A stretch of DNA of 64,000 nt, taken from contig LR590468.1 of assembly GCA_901472505.1 (NCBI GenBank), positions 2,207,501 through 2,271,500 of the forward strand, written 5' to 3'. The notes under the pieces were generated by a model. It worked only from the letters and a program-made list of their open reading frames with translations. It was not told where the DNA came from and made no database searches. This DNA comes from Proteus vulgaris (lineage in GTDB: Bacteria; Pseudomonadota; Gammaproteobacteria; Enterobacterales; Enterobacteriaceae). The translations under genes were made by a program, and so were the position numbers. Of this stretch, positions 47,132 through 56,394 are shown piece after piece; positions within the stretch are counted from its first letter, which is position 1; each line of letters begins with the position of its first letter.

Positions 47132-47409
47132 GTATAAACAAATGGCAACAGTAAAGATTTTATTGCCTGATAATTAAAAGAACATTAATACAATTGATAA
47201 AATGAGATTTTTTTAAGTTGAAATTGGCATTATCGGCAGAATATTGAACTAGGCTCTGAGTGATATATTTTCGAATACCAATTTTACCAGTTATTTCTTA
47301 AGTCGTTTTATCTAGAGGGTATTTAGTTTCTTTTATATTAAGATTAGCAGGAATGTGTAAATTGGTTTACTATTCTATATAGAAAAATATAAATAACCAA
47401 GGTAAATTA

Positions 47410-48376
47410 ATGTTGAGTATGGACGAGATTAAACAACCCTATTGGCCTACATTAAAATTGATATTAAGCTCCCTTATTGTTTTTAGTTTTTATTTAAAAC
47501 AAAGTCAGTTACATGATTTTTCATTATTGATTGATGTATTCGATTTAACATTAATTCCTATGTTTGTTTTTATTATCGCTTTTATTAGCAAAAAAGGAAC
47601 ATGGGAAAGTTGGCGTAATAATTTATTAGCTTCCTTAGTAATTTATGGTACTTTTCAAACTATTGATATGATCCCCCCTCTATTATTCAGGGCAATTTGA
47701 TCTTAATACTTACCTTATTTTTCCGCAAAATGGTGTCTGGTTTTTTCTAGCTACACCAATTTGGCAAGCTTTTTTTCTACTGTTACCTTCTTATATCAAA
47801 AATAATAAACTAATATTATTATCTCTTTTGTTTGTGAGTGTACTGTTATCTTATCTAACGAAAGGTTATGAAACAAAATTATCTACCTTTTTTGCTATAG
47901 TACAATATTTCCCATTTTTTATTATTGCTTATTTGGTAGACCAACGAACTATCGCTAAAATTAAAGATAAACCTCTATTCGTGATTGTTTTATTAAGCTT
48001 ACTATCACTATATATACTTTATTATTCTTCTGACATTAATTCTTTTATTATAAAGTATTTAGAGTTAAATATATTTATAGAAAATTTAATAACATATATT
48101 ATCTCTTTATTGATTAGTATTATTTTAAGTGCAGGGGTTATTTACATTGCACCGACAACTCCAAAATACGCCTCTCTTGGCAATAATGCGTTAGGCGTTT
48201 ATTTAATTCATCCCATCATTTGCTTTATCCTCTTACAAGGGATAATGTTTTCCCATTTATCACTTACATTTCCAATGGTATTAGCTCTCACTGTTATCAC
48301 CATTAGCCTGGCACTATTATTGGCATCAATTAAGATGATTCATTGGTTTATTAGTCCAACTTTTAATGCTCGATAG
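47410..48376 (+). CDS. Acyltransferase-3-like membrane protein (one frameshift)
   Basis: Corrected to about 321 residues with nine or ten predicted membrane helices. The C-terminal motif LGNNALGVYLIHPIICFILL is characteristic of the acyltransferase-3/OatA group, whose members acetylate sugars of O-antigen, exopolysaccharide or peptidoglycan. The frame breaks at a C6 run (47673-47678): one base less gives DMIPLYYSGQFDLNTYLIF. The usual N-terminal RxxxH-type motif is not evident, so the protein may be a short or atypical member. Very AT-rich, as expected of transferred accessory genes. Confidence 0.6.
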
Positions 48377-48513
48377 CCAAATCAACAAAAGAGAAGAAAA
48401 TTGAAGTAGAACAATAATATTGATACAAAATTGTTAGTTACTTTCTAAAAGAAACAATATTAATTTTAGCTAAGTTCTAATATAAAAATGATGTTCTATT
48501 CAGACTGAGCTAT

Positions 48514-48744
48514 TTACCAGTTATAGTTATAACCAACTTGCCCACCTATTTGTTGGTAATCATGTGAACCTTTTTGAACATTAAAATGAATAAATAAGCT
48601 TGATGAGTCATTCACATTTCCTTGTAAGCCTATTTTTAATTCATCAATATTTTTACCGATATCACTACTTTCTTTGTCGCCATTTAAAACCACTTCATTA
48701 TCCATTCCGTTGCATAACCAGTTAGCTTCAACAAATGGTAACAA
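48514..48744 (-). pseudogene. Autotransporter beta-barrel C-terminal fragment
   Basis: About 76 residues ending QKGSHDYQQIGGQVGYNYNW, with LPFVEANW and DELKIGLQGNVNDSSSLFIH. This is the last part of a type V autotransporter barrel, with strands of alternating hydrophobic residues and an aromatic last residue. A stop codon (Q-stop-PKGLLPF) lies directly upstream in frame and no passenger domain follows. It is a remnant, perhaps of a deleted adhesin. Confidence 0.7.
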
Positions 48745-48998
48745 CCCTTTTGGTTACTGTTTATTACCATAAAAATTATAGATGATAACTATCTTTAATA
48801 ATATAAAGTCGATGAAGTTCAGGGTGCTATTTGATTGATAGAGATAAACATTGCCTTTTATTAAAGAAATGTTTATCTAAATAGAATATTGATGCTGGAA
48901 TTAAAAATAATTCAATTTATGATTGGTTCTCACCTATATAACTCAATTTCCATTGTTTTATTTGGCTTTTGGGGTTAATTAATGTGAATTTATAGTGT

Positions 48999-49674
48999 TC
49001 AAAATGAGAAAAGTACTTTTTTAAATTCAACCGTCGCTTTATCTAAATCCCATGATTTAGGGAAGTAAAAACCATCAAAAGAAATATTTTCTAATCTTGC
49101 AATAAATTGATGGATGAACTCATCAAATCCCCCATAAGTTAGTGCGATTTTTTCCACTCCAATTAATGTGATAAGTGTTATCTTGTTGACGTTGAAAGTG
49201 AATTTGATGATTTTTGCATTCATCATGCCCTAATAAATAAATACTAAATGCAGAGATTTCGGTTGGCTCATCATTGTCTTCAGAATTATTTATTTGTGGT
49301 GCAGTATCAAGATTAAATTGGTATGTGATAAATTTGTCAAAATCAAAAGGAACTTCGCCTGTACTCAGTAAAATGCCTTTTTCATCTGACCAAAATGTTG
49401 AAGAGAGAGTGCAACGATGATAATTATCCCAGACGATCCTAGATTGCCAATCAACAAGGCTGGTATATTCTTCCTCATCCTCTAACTCATCTTCGTCTAT
49501 ATCATCAGGGTAATCCTTGCCTTCACTTAAATAGTAACTGGCACTTCTAAGATGCAGATCAAACCAAAGTTGACCATATTTATCTAATCGCCCTGACCAG
49601 ACAAATTCTTCAATGTTATGAGGTTTAGGGTAAGCGCTATTAATAAAAGTAATAGTACGTAATGGTGTGGTCAT
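48999..49674 (-). CDS. Hypothetical protein, possibly immunity-like (one frameshift)
   Basis: Corrected to about 224 residues. I recognise no family. It is acidic (DIDEDELEDEEEY near residue 60), rich in aromatic residues, and lacks a signal peptide or membrane segment. The frame breaks at a T6 run (49148-49153 on the plus strand): one base less joins INWSGKIALTYGGFDEFIHQF. Size, acidity and position beside an SMI1/KNR4 gene resemble immunity proteins of contact-dependent toxins, but no toxin gene is present. That reading is inference only. Confidence 0.5.
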
Positions 49675-49811
49675 GGTTTATATTCTTGTTAATGTAAGTT
49701 TGTTTACTAGGATCATAAAGTGATAAATAGTAACCTGATTATGATAAAAATAATGCTTACTCTAAAATACCATAAATTACATTGTGTAATAGACTTTAAA
49801 TAAGTGAGAAA

Positions 49812-50342
49812 GTGATGTTAATGGCATTAAATCAACAATTACCTATTCCTTCTACAACGCATGAAAATGGGAAAGGAGAGAGATGGCCATTAATTGATGG
49901 AAAATACGTTTTTCCACAAGACTATATCGCGTTAATTACGCAATATGGCTCAGGCTTGATAGCCGATTTCATAACGTTATTTAATCCCTTTAGTAAAAAC
50001 GAATATATTGAATTTTTTCAACAAAAAGAGTGGATCCTTGAAGATTTTAATTCATTAATCAATGATGATCCTGACGATTATACTTTTGTTCTGTATCCAA
50101 AACAGAATGGGCTTTTGCCTATTGGAGTGACAGATAATGGAGACACTCTTTTTTGGGTTGTTTCATCAGAAAATAGTGAGCTTTGGACAATAGCAATTAT
50201 TCCATCCAGAGCCGCTGAGGTGGAATTTATTGCAGAAAATCTAACGGGATTTTTAGAAGGTGTGTTATCAAAACGAATACGTTGCCAATCATTTCCAGCG
50301 GTGTTTCCATCAGAGAATATAATGTTTATTTCGAGCAGTTGA
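49812..50342 (+). CDS. SMI1/KNR4 (SUKH) family immunity-like protein
   Basis: A 176-residue protein. Near residues 34-60, FPQDYIALITQYGSGLIADF followed by ITLFNPF is the core pattern of SUKH-domain proteins, and GLLPIGVTDNGDTLFWVV matches the second conserved part (a G-D-x-x-F/Y strand). SUKH proteins are widespread immunity proteins against polymorphic nuclease toxins. No cognate toxin is adjacent, so it is an orphan. The exact start (49812, 49815 or 49821) is uncertain. Confidence 0.75.
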   Translation: MMLMALNQQLPIPSTTHENGKGERWPLIDGKYVFPQDYIALITQYGSGLIADFITLFNPFSKNEYIEFFQQKEWILEDFNSLINDDPDDYTFVLYPKQNGLLPIGVTDNGDTLFWVVSSENSELWTIAIIPSRAAEVEFIAENLTGFLEGVLSKRIRCQSFPAVFPSENIMFISSS

Positions 50343-50346
50343 TTGG

Positions 50347-51099
50347 TTATTTCCCTATGGGTAACTGCGTGACAAGGTATGTTGTGGCAAGACCGATAAG
50401 GATGGAGATACTAAAGCTGATAAGCGTACCCAACATAACATATTCTGTGAGTTTTTTATCTTGATCATTTTGTAATTCGCCAAATCTAAATATAGATTTG
50501 GCTGCTAATAAAAAACCAATTGCTGCAAATTGGTTTAAAAGAATGAAGGTTAAAATAAGCATTCTTTCTAAGTAACCAATAGATTGGCCAGCAGAAACGA
50601 GAGTTGAGCCTTCTTCTGCGACAGGTGTCCATTTCTTGAGTAACATATAAATAAGGATAGAAATAGGTTTTAAAATAATGATGTAGGCAAGAATAACAAT
50701 AAGATATTTATAGTTAATATTTTTAAAATTAAGGAGATGGAATATTTGCGTGTGCTGATCAACAAGTATTATCCATAAAAAGGTAATCACGAATAAATGA
50801 AGAGCTTGATCAATAATAAACCATCTTAAAGAGTTATCAGTATAAGATTTTCCAAGATCAAAAAGATAATGTGTTATTAATACAATCAAACTGTAAATGC
50901 AAATAAAGCTAAAACTTATCTCAGACATTAAAACTAGAATAATAAAAGTTATCCCACCTTGTAGTAGTGAGTGTAAGTAAAGCTCTTTAGATTTGTAATG
51001 TAGAATATTTCGCGCTTCTATCCATGCTTTCGGTTGTAAATAAAAATCAAAAGTAATATGAGCAATATAGAGAGAAATAAGAAGCGTGAAATTATACAT
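50347..51099 (-). CDS. DUF3307 family membrane protein
   Basis: A 250-residue protein with seven or eight predicted membrane helices. The DUF3307 signature is the N-terminal H-x-x-x-DF-x-LQ (AHITFDFYLQPK). The function is unknown. DUF3307 genes are commonly paired with a SatD gene, as here: the SatD-like gene ends one base upstream, so the pair is one operon controlled from tandem palindromes at 51769-51816. Low GC compared with the core genes. Confidence 0.75.
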   Translation of the reverse strand: MYNFTLLISLYIAHITFDFYLQPKAWIEARNILHYKSKELYLHSLLQGGITFIILVLMSEISFSFICIYSLIVLITHYLFDLGKSYTDNSLRWFIIDQALHLFVITFLWIILVDQHTQIFHLLNFKNINYKYLIVILAYIIILKPISILIYMLLKKWTPVAEEGSTLVSAGQSIGYLERMLILTFILLNQFAAIGFLLAAKSIFRFGELQNDQDKKLTEYVMLGTLISFSISILIGLATTYLVTQLPIGK

Positions 51100-51100
51100 A

Positions 51101-51733
51101 TTAGTAAGCCTTGTTAATTAAATAATTAAAGTATTGAATATATTCATCTATTAACTGGTAGTGGCTAGCGTTTAATAATCTAGTAATATTACTTCTCGAT
51201 TTTTTTAACTCATCAGCAATAGCATAGTGAGATTTATCTTTATTGACCATGTATTTAAGTAAAACTTGCGCCTGTGATCGAGTAATTTCTTTGAGTTGTA
51301 TATTTAGATACTTAGTGACTAAAGTAATGTTTTGTTGGAAATCTGAGCTAGATGCCGATATTGTCAAAATTTCATTTTTCATTTTATCGAGTCCTTCACC
51401 AGACAAAATAAACGCCTCGCCAATTGAGGTTCTTACATCATTGCGCAATGAGTCAATTTTACCGATGCCAATACTTTGACGGGCACTGATTTCTATATTT
51501 GACGTTTTTAGTGCCAATTGGATAACAATAGCGACTTTGATAGCATCCGTCGCTTGCAAGCAAACAATCTGAAAAGAATCACCTCGGTATCGATCATATT
51601 TAATTGGTAACTGCGCTGAGAGTAGCTGAACTGTTTGCTCTAAAGTGTAGAGCATAAGATCATAGCTTTGGATGGGGATATTTTTAGAATCGATAATATC
51701 GCCTGTAATGACACTTACGATCTCTTTATTCAT
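51101..51733 (-). CDS. SatD-family protein with nucleotide-cyclase-like and HTH parts
   Basis: A 210-residue protein. The N-terminal part starts EIVSVITGDIIDSKNIP, a G-D-I-x-x-S/D motif like that of class III nucleotide cyclase-type folds, then YRGDSFQIVCLQ and SIGIGKIDSLRNDVRTSIGEAF. The C-terminal region (about 150-210) has SHYAIADELKKSRSNITRLL, a helix-turn-helix. It is probably an autoregulated sensor for the DUF3307 membrane protein. The start MNKEIVS at 51733 is preferred to one 36 bp upstream. Whether it binds a nucleotide is unknown. Confidence 0.7.
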   Translation of the reverse strand: MNKEIVSVITGDIIDSKNIPIQSYDLMLYTLEQTVQLLSAQLPIKYDRYRGDSFQIVCLQATDAIKVAIVIQLALKTSNIEISARQSIGIGKIDSLRNDVRTSIGEAFILSGEGLDKMKNEILTISASSSDFQQNITLVTKYLNIQLKEITRSQAQVLLKYMVNKDKSHYAIADELKKSRSNITRLLNASHYQLIDEYIQYFNYLINKAY

Positions 51734-51768
51734 CTTTTGGCTCTTGTTATTTTGTGGGAATAGTATCA

Positions 51769-51816
51769 TGTTACCATATTTGGTAACATGGCATTATGTT
51801 ACCATATTTGGTAACA
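51769..51816. promoter_or_regulatory. Two tandem identical 20-bp palindromic operators before the SatD gene
   Basis: TGTTACCATATTTGGTAACA occurs at 51769-51788 and again, identical, at 51797-51816, a 28-bp repeat period. Each has 8-bp arms (TGTTACCA and TGGTAACA) round TATT. They are centred about 46 and 74 bp upstream of the SatD start, in promoter position. Confidence 0.9.
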
Positions 51817-51857
51817 CGAACATTAACGTTATAAATAAAGAGTGAAAAATTAGCAAC

Positions 51858-51893
51858 AAAAAAGCCTTTTCTGAAAACCAGAAAAGGCTTTTT
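51858..51893 (-). terminator. Terminator of dusB-fis
   Basis: Stem AAAAAGCCTTTTCTG with CAGAAAAGGCTTTTT and a short A/C-rich loop, 27 bp after the fis stop; works in both directions. Confidence 0.9.
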
Positions 51894-51919
51894 ATAAAAA
51901 TAGACCTAACTGACTAGGA

Positions 51920-52217
51920 TCAGTTCATGCCGTATTTTTTCAGTTTTTTACGCAGTGTTGCCGCGGTTAATGCCCATCATTTGTGCCGCACGCGTTTGGT
52001 TGCCACGGGTGTATTGCATTACCATGTCCAACAATGGCTGTTCAACTTCAGCCAATACCAGCTCATATAAGTCATTAACATCTTGACCGTTTAATTGAGC
52101 AAAATAGTTCTTCAGTGCTTGTTTAACTGAGTCACGTAAAGGTTTTTGGGTCACCTGATCTTGTGAATTTACGGTGGCAACTGTTAGTACGTCTGAATTT
52201 ACGCGTTGTTCGAACAT
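51920..52217 (-). CDS. fis: DNA-binding protein Fis (one frameshift near the C-terminus)
   Basis: The sequence [20 protein letters not shown] and on through [20 protein letters not shown] is almost identical to E. coli Fis (98 aa). The C-terminal HTH should read [20 protein letters not shown] but breaks after GINRG: one extra base at 51958-51959 creates an early stop. With one base removed the protein ends KKYGMN at 51920, as in E. coli. Fis bends DNA and controls rRNA and many other genes. A truncated Fis would lack the recognition helix, so sequencing error is much more likely. It lies 20 bp after dusB, its usual operon partner. Confidence 0.93.
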
Positions 52218-52237
52218 AGTTCTGTCAGCTCTTTTAT

Positions 52238-53210
52238 TTATTTACGCAAAAAATTTTCGAAATATGCTTCCAACGCCTCCAGCTGTTCGCTGGCATCCTC
52301 TATGGCGTTGAAGGAGCGCCGAAACTGGTCATCAGGGGCATGTTCCTTGAGATACCAAGAGACATGCTTGCGTGCAATGCGAGTTCCTTTGCCTTGACCG
52401 TAAAAGTCGTGCAACTCACGCACATGCTTTTGCATTATTTGTTGTACCTCTACAATCGGTAGAGGGGGGCAACAGTTCACCTGTGTCCAGATAGTGCTGG
52501 ATTTCCCGAAAGATCCAGGGTCTTCCCTGAGCAGCGCGACCGATCATCAAAGCATCGGCTCCAGTGTAGTCTAATACTGCTCTGGCTTTTAGCGGGTCTG
52601 TTATGTCTCCATTCGCAATAATGGGAATAGAAACATTCTGCTTAACTGTCCGAATACTGTCGTATTCGGCTTCACCTTTGAACAAACACTCGCGTGTACG
52701 TCCATGAATAGTGAGAGCCTGAATACCACAACGTTCAGCCAATTTGGCAATCTCTACACAGTTACGTTCATCAGGTGACCAGCCAGTACGGATCTTGAGA
52801 GTAACAGGTACATCTACCGCGTTAACCACAGCAGAGAGGATCTCTGCGACAAGGTCGGGATGACGAAGTAGTGCTGAACCCGCTAGCTTTTTATTCACCT
52901 TTTTTGCAGGGCAACCCATGTTAATGTCGATAATTTGAGCGCCACTGTCTGCGTTTATTTTCGCAGCTGCCGCCATATCAACGGGATCACTTCCTGCAAT
53001 TTGTACGGAGCGGATCCCTAATTCATCACTATGTACCATTCGTAACCGAGACTTGTCTGTCTGCCAAACCTGAGGGTTGGAAGACAGCATTTCAGAAACT
53101 GTCATACCCGCACCCATGTCATAGCAAAGCGACCGAAAAGGTCGGTCTGTAACGCCAGCCATAGGCGCAGCGATAAGGCAATTTTTTAACTGATACTGTC
53201 CGATTCGCAT
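52238..53210 (-). CDS. dusB: tRNA-dihydrouridine synthase B (one frameshift)
   Basis: Corrected to 323 residues (E. coli 321). FMN-binding barrel with [19 protein letters not shown], the catalytic Cys in [19 protein letters not shown], and [14 protein letters not shown]. It reduces uridine at tRNA position 17. The frame breaks at a G6 run (52463-52468 on the plus strand); one base less gives [19 protein letters not shown]. The start [16 protein letters not shown] matches E. coli and has only a weak binding site. It is first in the dusB-fis operon; in E. coli its translation is needed for efficient fis expression. Confidence 0.93.
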
Positions 53211-53433
53211 AGATGAAAAAGAGGGCCAAACTGTGACTGCAAGGGCGCGTATATTACGCATTTTTTGCCAGATATGAAAGGACAAAGTTTAACCAAATTG
53301 CGAAAAAAAGTTACTTTTTTATACTTGATTTTTTATGAATTCACTATTTAGTTAATAAAAACAATGCATTACATATTTTTAATAATTTAAAATTTGATGA
53401 TACAGAATTGATAAACAAGCGAAACTAAGTAAA

Positions 53434-53470
53434 GTTTATCAGGCAAAAATGTGATTAATGCCTGATAAAC
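53434..53470 (-). terminator. Possible terminator of prmA
   Basis: A perfect 11-bp stem, GTTTATCAGGC with GCCTGATAAAC, loop of 15 bases; it lacks a good T-run. It lies 63 bp after the prmA stop. Confidence 0.45.
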
Positions 53471-53532
53471 AATAATTAAGTGAAATTTTAACGTATTGAG
53501 ATTATCTCGATTTGGTTAATATTTAAACACTG

Positions 53533-54414
53533 TTATTTTTTCATACCGGTAATACGACACCATTCTTCTTTTTCAGCCACTGGATCTAAATGAAATAATT
53601 CTTCATAGGCAGCAGCAACACCGTCGGCCTGTGTCGCTAATACGCCAGAAAGGCCAAGATGCCCTCCTTGGCGAGGCAGTGTACTGATAACTGGTGCGAG
53701 TTCACGCAGTGGACCCGCTAAAATATTTGCCACGACAACATCAGCACTGAGATTATCGGGCTGGTCTTTTGCAAGATACAGTGTGAGTGCGTCAGATACA
53801 CCATTACGTTGTGCATTATCACGGCTTGCTTGGATGGCTTGCGGATCGATATCAATACCAATCGCTTTTGTTGCACCTAGCTTCAAGGCCGCAATCGCTA
53901 AAATCCCAGAGCCACAACCAAAGTCAATAACCGTTTTACCTTCTAAATCTAAGCCATCAAGCCACTGAAGGCATAATGAGGTTGTAGGGTGGGTACCTGT
54001 ACCAAACGCAAGACCAGGGTCTAGCATGACGTTGACAGCGTTAGGATCAGGTACTTCTCGCCAGCTTGGGCAAATCCATAAACGTTCACCAAAGCGCATA
54101 GGGTGGAAATTATCCATCCATTCACGCTCCCAATCTTTGTCTTCAAGTTGTTCAATTTTGTGCAGGAAGCCTTGACCTAGCAGTGGCGTATTTTCTAGCA
54201 TAGCCACAACGATTTTCATGTCAGTTTCTGCATCATATAAACCGATAACATCAGTATCACCCCATAGACGAGTTTCACCCGGCAAAGGTTCAAAGATAGG
54301 TGTATCGTGACTATCTTGGAATGTCACTGAAACGGCACCGCTTTCAACTAACTCATCACCAATAGCTTCTGCATTAGTGGCGGTTGCATTAAGTCTTAAT
54401 TGTATCCAAGGCAT
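53533..54414 (-). CDS. prmA: Ribosomal protein L11 methyltransferase PrmA
   Basis: A 293-residue AdoMet-dependent enzyme, the same length as E. coli PrmA. Starts [20 protein letters not shown]; the substrate domain precedes [20 protein letters not shown] and the AdoMet motif [20 protein letters not shown], then [10 protein letters not shown]. It trimethylates L11. It lies 24 bp after panF. Confidence 0.97.
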   Translation of the reverse strand: MPWIQLRLNATATNAEAIGDELVESGAVSVTFQDSHDTPIFEPLPGETRLWGDTDVIGLYDAETDMKIVVAMLENTPLLGQGFLHKIEQLEDKDWEREWMDNFHPMRFGERLWICPSWREVPDPNAVNVMLDPGLAFGTGTHPTTSLCLQWLDGLDLEGKTVIDFGCGSGILAIAALKLGATKAIGIDIDPQAIQASRDNAQRNGVSDALTLYLAKDQPDNLSADVVVANILAGPLRELAPVISTLPRQGGHLGLSGVLATQADGVAAAYEELFHLDPVAEKEEWCRITGMKK

Positions 54415-54438
54415 AATTAATCTCTTTAAAAAACGAAT

Positions 54439-55890
54439 TCACTGTAATGATGCTGATTGTGGCAGAGTATGCTCTCCAAATCGATTAGCAACAAGAAATG
54501 CCACTAAACTGAATAACAGTGACGGAACAATAGGGTGGAATCCTGCGATTTGAATATTAAATGTGGCGAGAGTTGCATAGAGTGTGGCACCTGTGATCAT
54601 ACCCGCAATCGCGCCATAACGATTCGCTTTATCCCAATAAAGACCAAGAACTAAAGGCCATAAGAACACTGCCTGTAAACCACCGAAAGCAAGTAAATTA
54701 AGCCAGATTATCATTGATGGTGGGTCCCATGCAGCAAACAGCAGTAATACACCTAAAATTAAGGTCGAAAGACTGGATAAACGGGCTATACGCTTTTCAT
54801 TTGTGATCGCGTGAGGGGCAAGATTAAGATAAAGATCTTTGACCAAAGTTGCTGATGATTGTAAAAGCTGAGCGTTAATCGTTGACATAATGGCAGCCAT
54901 AGGGGCCGCAAGGAAAATACCAGCAGCAAAAGGCGGTAATACATCAACCATTAATGTTGGGATCACCTGATCGGGAACGGTAAGATTAGGAATGAGCGCC
55001 CGACCCAATGCACCCGCAAAGTGCATACCAAACATTAAGAGAGACATCACGATAGTGCCAATGATGATCCCTTTGTGCATGGCTTTACTGTCTTTATAAG
55101 AGATGCAACGTACCGCAGTATGCGGCAAGCCTATTACACCAAAACAGACCAGCACCCAGAATGAAGCCATAAAAGGCCCCGTTAGAATGCCATCTGCACC
55201 TTGAGGTGAGGTTAATGCAGGATCGATGGCATTGAGTTTTTGTATCGCAACATCCAAGCCACCTGCTTTATAGATAATGGCAACCAGCAGGATAAAGGTG
55301 CCAAGTAGCATCACAAGGCCTTGTAAAGCATCGTTTAATACGCTGGCTCTAAATCCACCGATTGCGGTATACAGTGCAATGGAGATCCCAAAAATAAGCA
55401 AACCAAACTCATAAGGGATACCAGCTGCGGTTTCTAATAAACGTGCGCCTCCGATAAACTGTACTGTCATGGCACCAACAAAGGCAACTAATAGACTTAA
55501 GCTGGCAAACCAAACAAGAAAACGACTTTTGTAACGTGCATATAGCATGTCATTTAAGGTTACGGCATTATAACGGCGGGCTAAAATGGCAAACTTTTTC
55601 CCCAAGACCCCTAGAGAAAGCCAAATTGCAGGTAGCTGGATCATTGAGAGTAATACCCAACCGATACCGTATTTATAAGCAGCGCCAGGCCCACCAATAA
55701 AAGAACTCGCACTGACGTAAGTGGCGGTAATGGTCATGGCTAACACAAAGCCTCCCATTGACCGATTACCTAAAAAATATTCATTGAGAAACTCGCCTTT
55801 TTCGCGTTTACGATAGGCGTATGCTGAGAGGAGAAAAACCAGCAAAAGGTAGCCAACCAATGGCACAATAACCTCAATTTGCATCGTCAT
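54439..55890 (-). CDS. panF: Sodium/pantothenate symporter PanF
   Basis: A 483-residue sodium:solute symporter family protein (E. coli 483) with thirteen predicted helices; landmarks ATYVSASSFIGGPGAAYKYG and GGFRASVLNDALQGLVML. It imports pantothenate with sodium. The start at 55890 has GGAG six bases upstream and overlaps yhdT by 17 bp; a second ATG two codons later is possible. Confidence 0.96.
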   Translation of the reverse strand: MTMQIEVIVPLVGYLLLVFLLSAYAYRKREKGEFLNEYFLGNRSMGGFVLAMTITATYVSASSFIGGPGAAYKYGIGWVLLSMIQLPAIWLSLGVLGKKFAILARRYNAVTLNDMLYARYKSRFLVWFASLSLLVAFVGAMTVQFIGGARLLETAAGIPYEFGLLIFGISIALYTAIGGFRASVLNDALQGLVMLLGTFILLVAIIYKAGGLDVAIQKLNAIDPALTSPQGADGILTGPFMASFWVLVCFGVIGLPHTAVRCISYKDSKAMHKGIIIGTIVMSLLMFGMHFAGALGRALIPNLTVPDQVIPTLMVDVLPPFAAGIFLAAPMAAIMSTINAQLLQSSATLVKDLYLNLAPHAITNEKRIARLSSLSTLILGVLLLFAAWDPPSMIIWLNLLAFGGLQAVFLWPLVLGLYWDKANRYGAIAGMITGATLYATLATFNIQIAGFHPIVPSLLFSLVAFLVANRFGEHTLPQSASLQ

Positions 55891-56122
55891 GCTTATCTCC
55901 TAATGGCATATCTTTGAAGAAGTAACGCACCATCAAATAGCACAGCAAAAAAAACAAAACAGGCAAAAATAAACATGAAAGCTCAAACCAAATAGGTAAA
56001 CCTGTAATGCCAAGTGTGTTATCCGGTAAATAGGCGGTAACCAACCAACCCAACAAATAGATAAAAGTTAAAATAAGGGCTAAAAGGGCTTCTTTGTGGG
56101 CCTGAACAAAACGTTTGTCCAT
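55874..56122 (-). CDS. yhdT: DUF997 family membrane protein YhdT
   Basis: An 82-residue protein with two predicted helices; starts MDKRFVQAHKEALLALILTF as in E. coli YhdT (80 aa). It overlaps panF by 17 bp and is probably linked to its expression or function, as across enterobacteria. The role is unknown. An ATG four codons upstream is less likely. Confidence 0.9.
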   Translation of the reverse strand: MDKRFVQAHKEALLALILTFIYLLGWLVTAYLPDNTLGITGLPIWFELSCLFLPVLFFLLCYLMVRYFFKDMPLGDKHDDAN

Positions 56123-56342
56123 CTGTTCTCCCAATTTTAATAGGGTTAAAAATGAATGGATGGATTGTACGGGAAAGTGAGTATTGATTCAGTGAAAAAT
56201 TAGTCATAAGGTCACTGATGAATTCTAAAAATAATTATCTTATTGTTTTTAAAGGAATTATAACCTTGTCTCTGTTGAGTGTTATGAGAGAAATAAAACT
56301 CTCTAAAGGGTTTCCGATTAAATACTCATCAGAAGATCAGCA

Positions 56343-56376
56343 ATAAAAAAGGCATAGTGATTAAACTATGCCTTTT
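56343..56376 (-). terminator. Terminator of the aroQ-accB-accC operon
   Basis: Arms AAAAGGCATAGT (56347-56358) and ACTATGCCTTTT (56365-56376), then TTTTTTATTG on the minus strand; 19 bp after accC. Confidence 0.9.
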
Positions 56377-56394
56377 CTGGTTAAGTGAGGAGGA

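Noticed and set aside
52440..52470. Programmed frameshift in dusB at the G6/C6 run
   Set aside because: E. coli dusB is read in one frame through this point, and similar one-base changes occur at runs in many unrelated genes here, so error explains it better.
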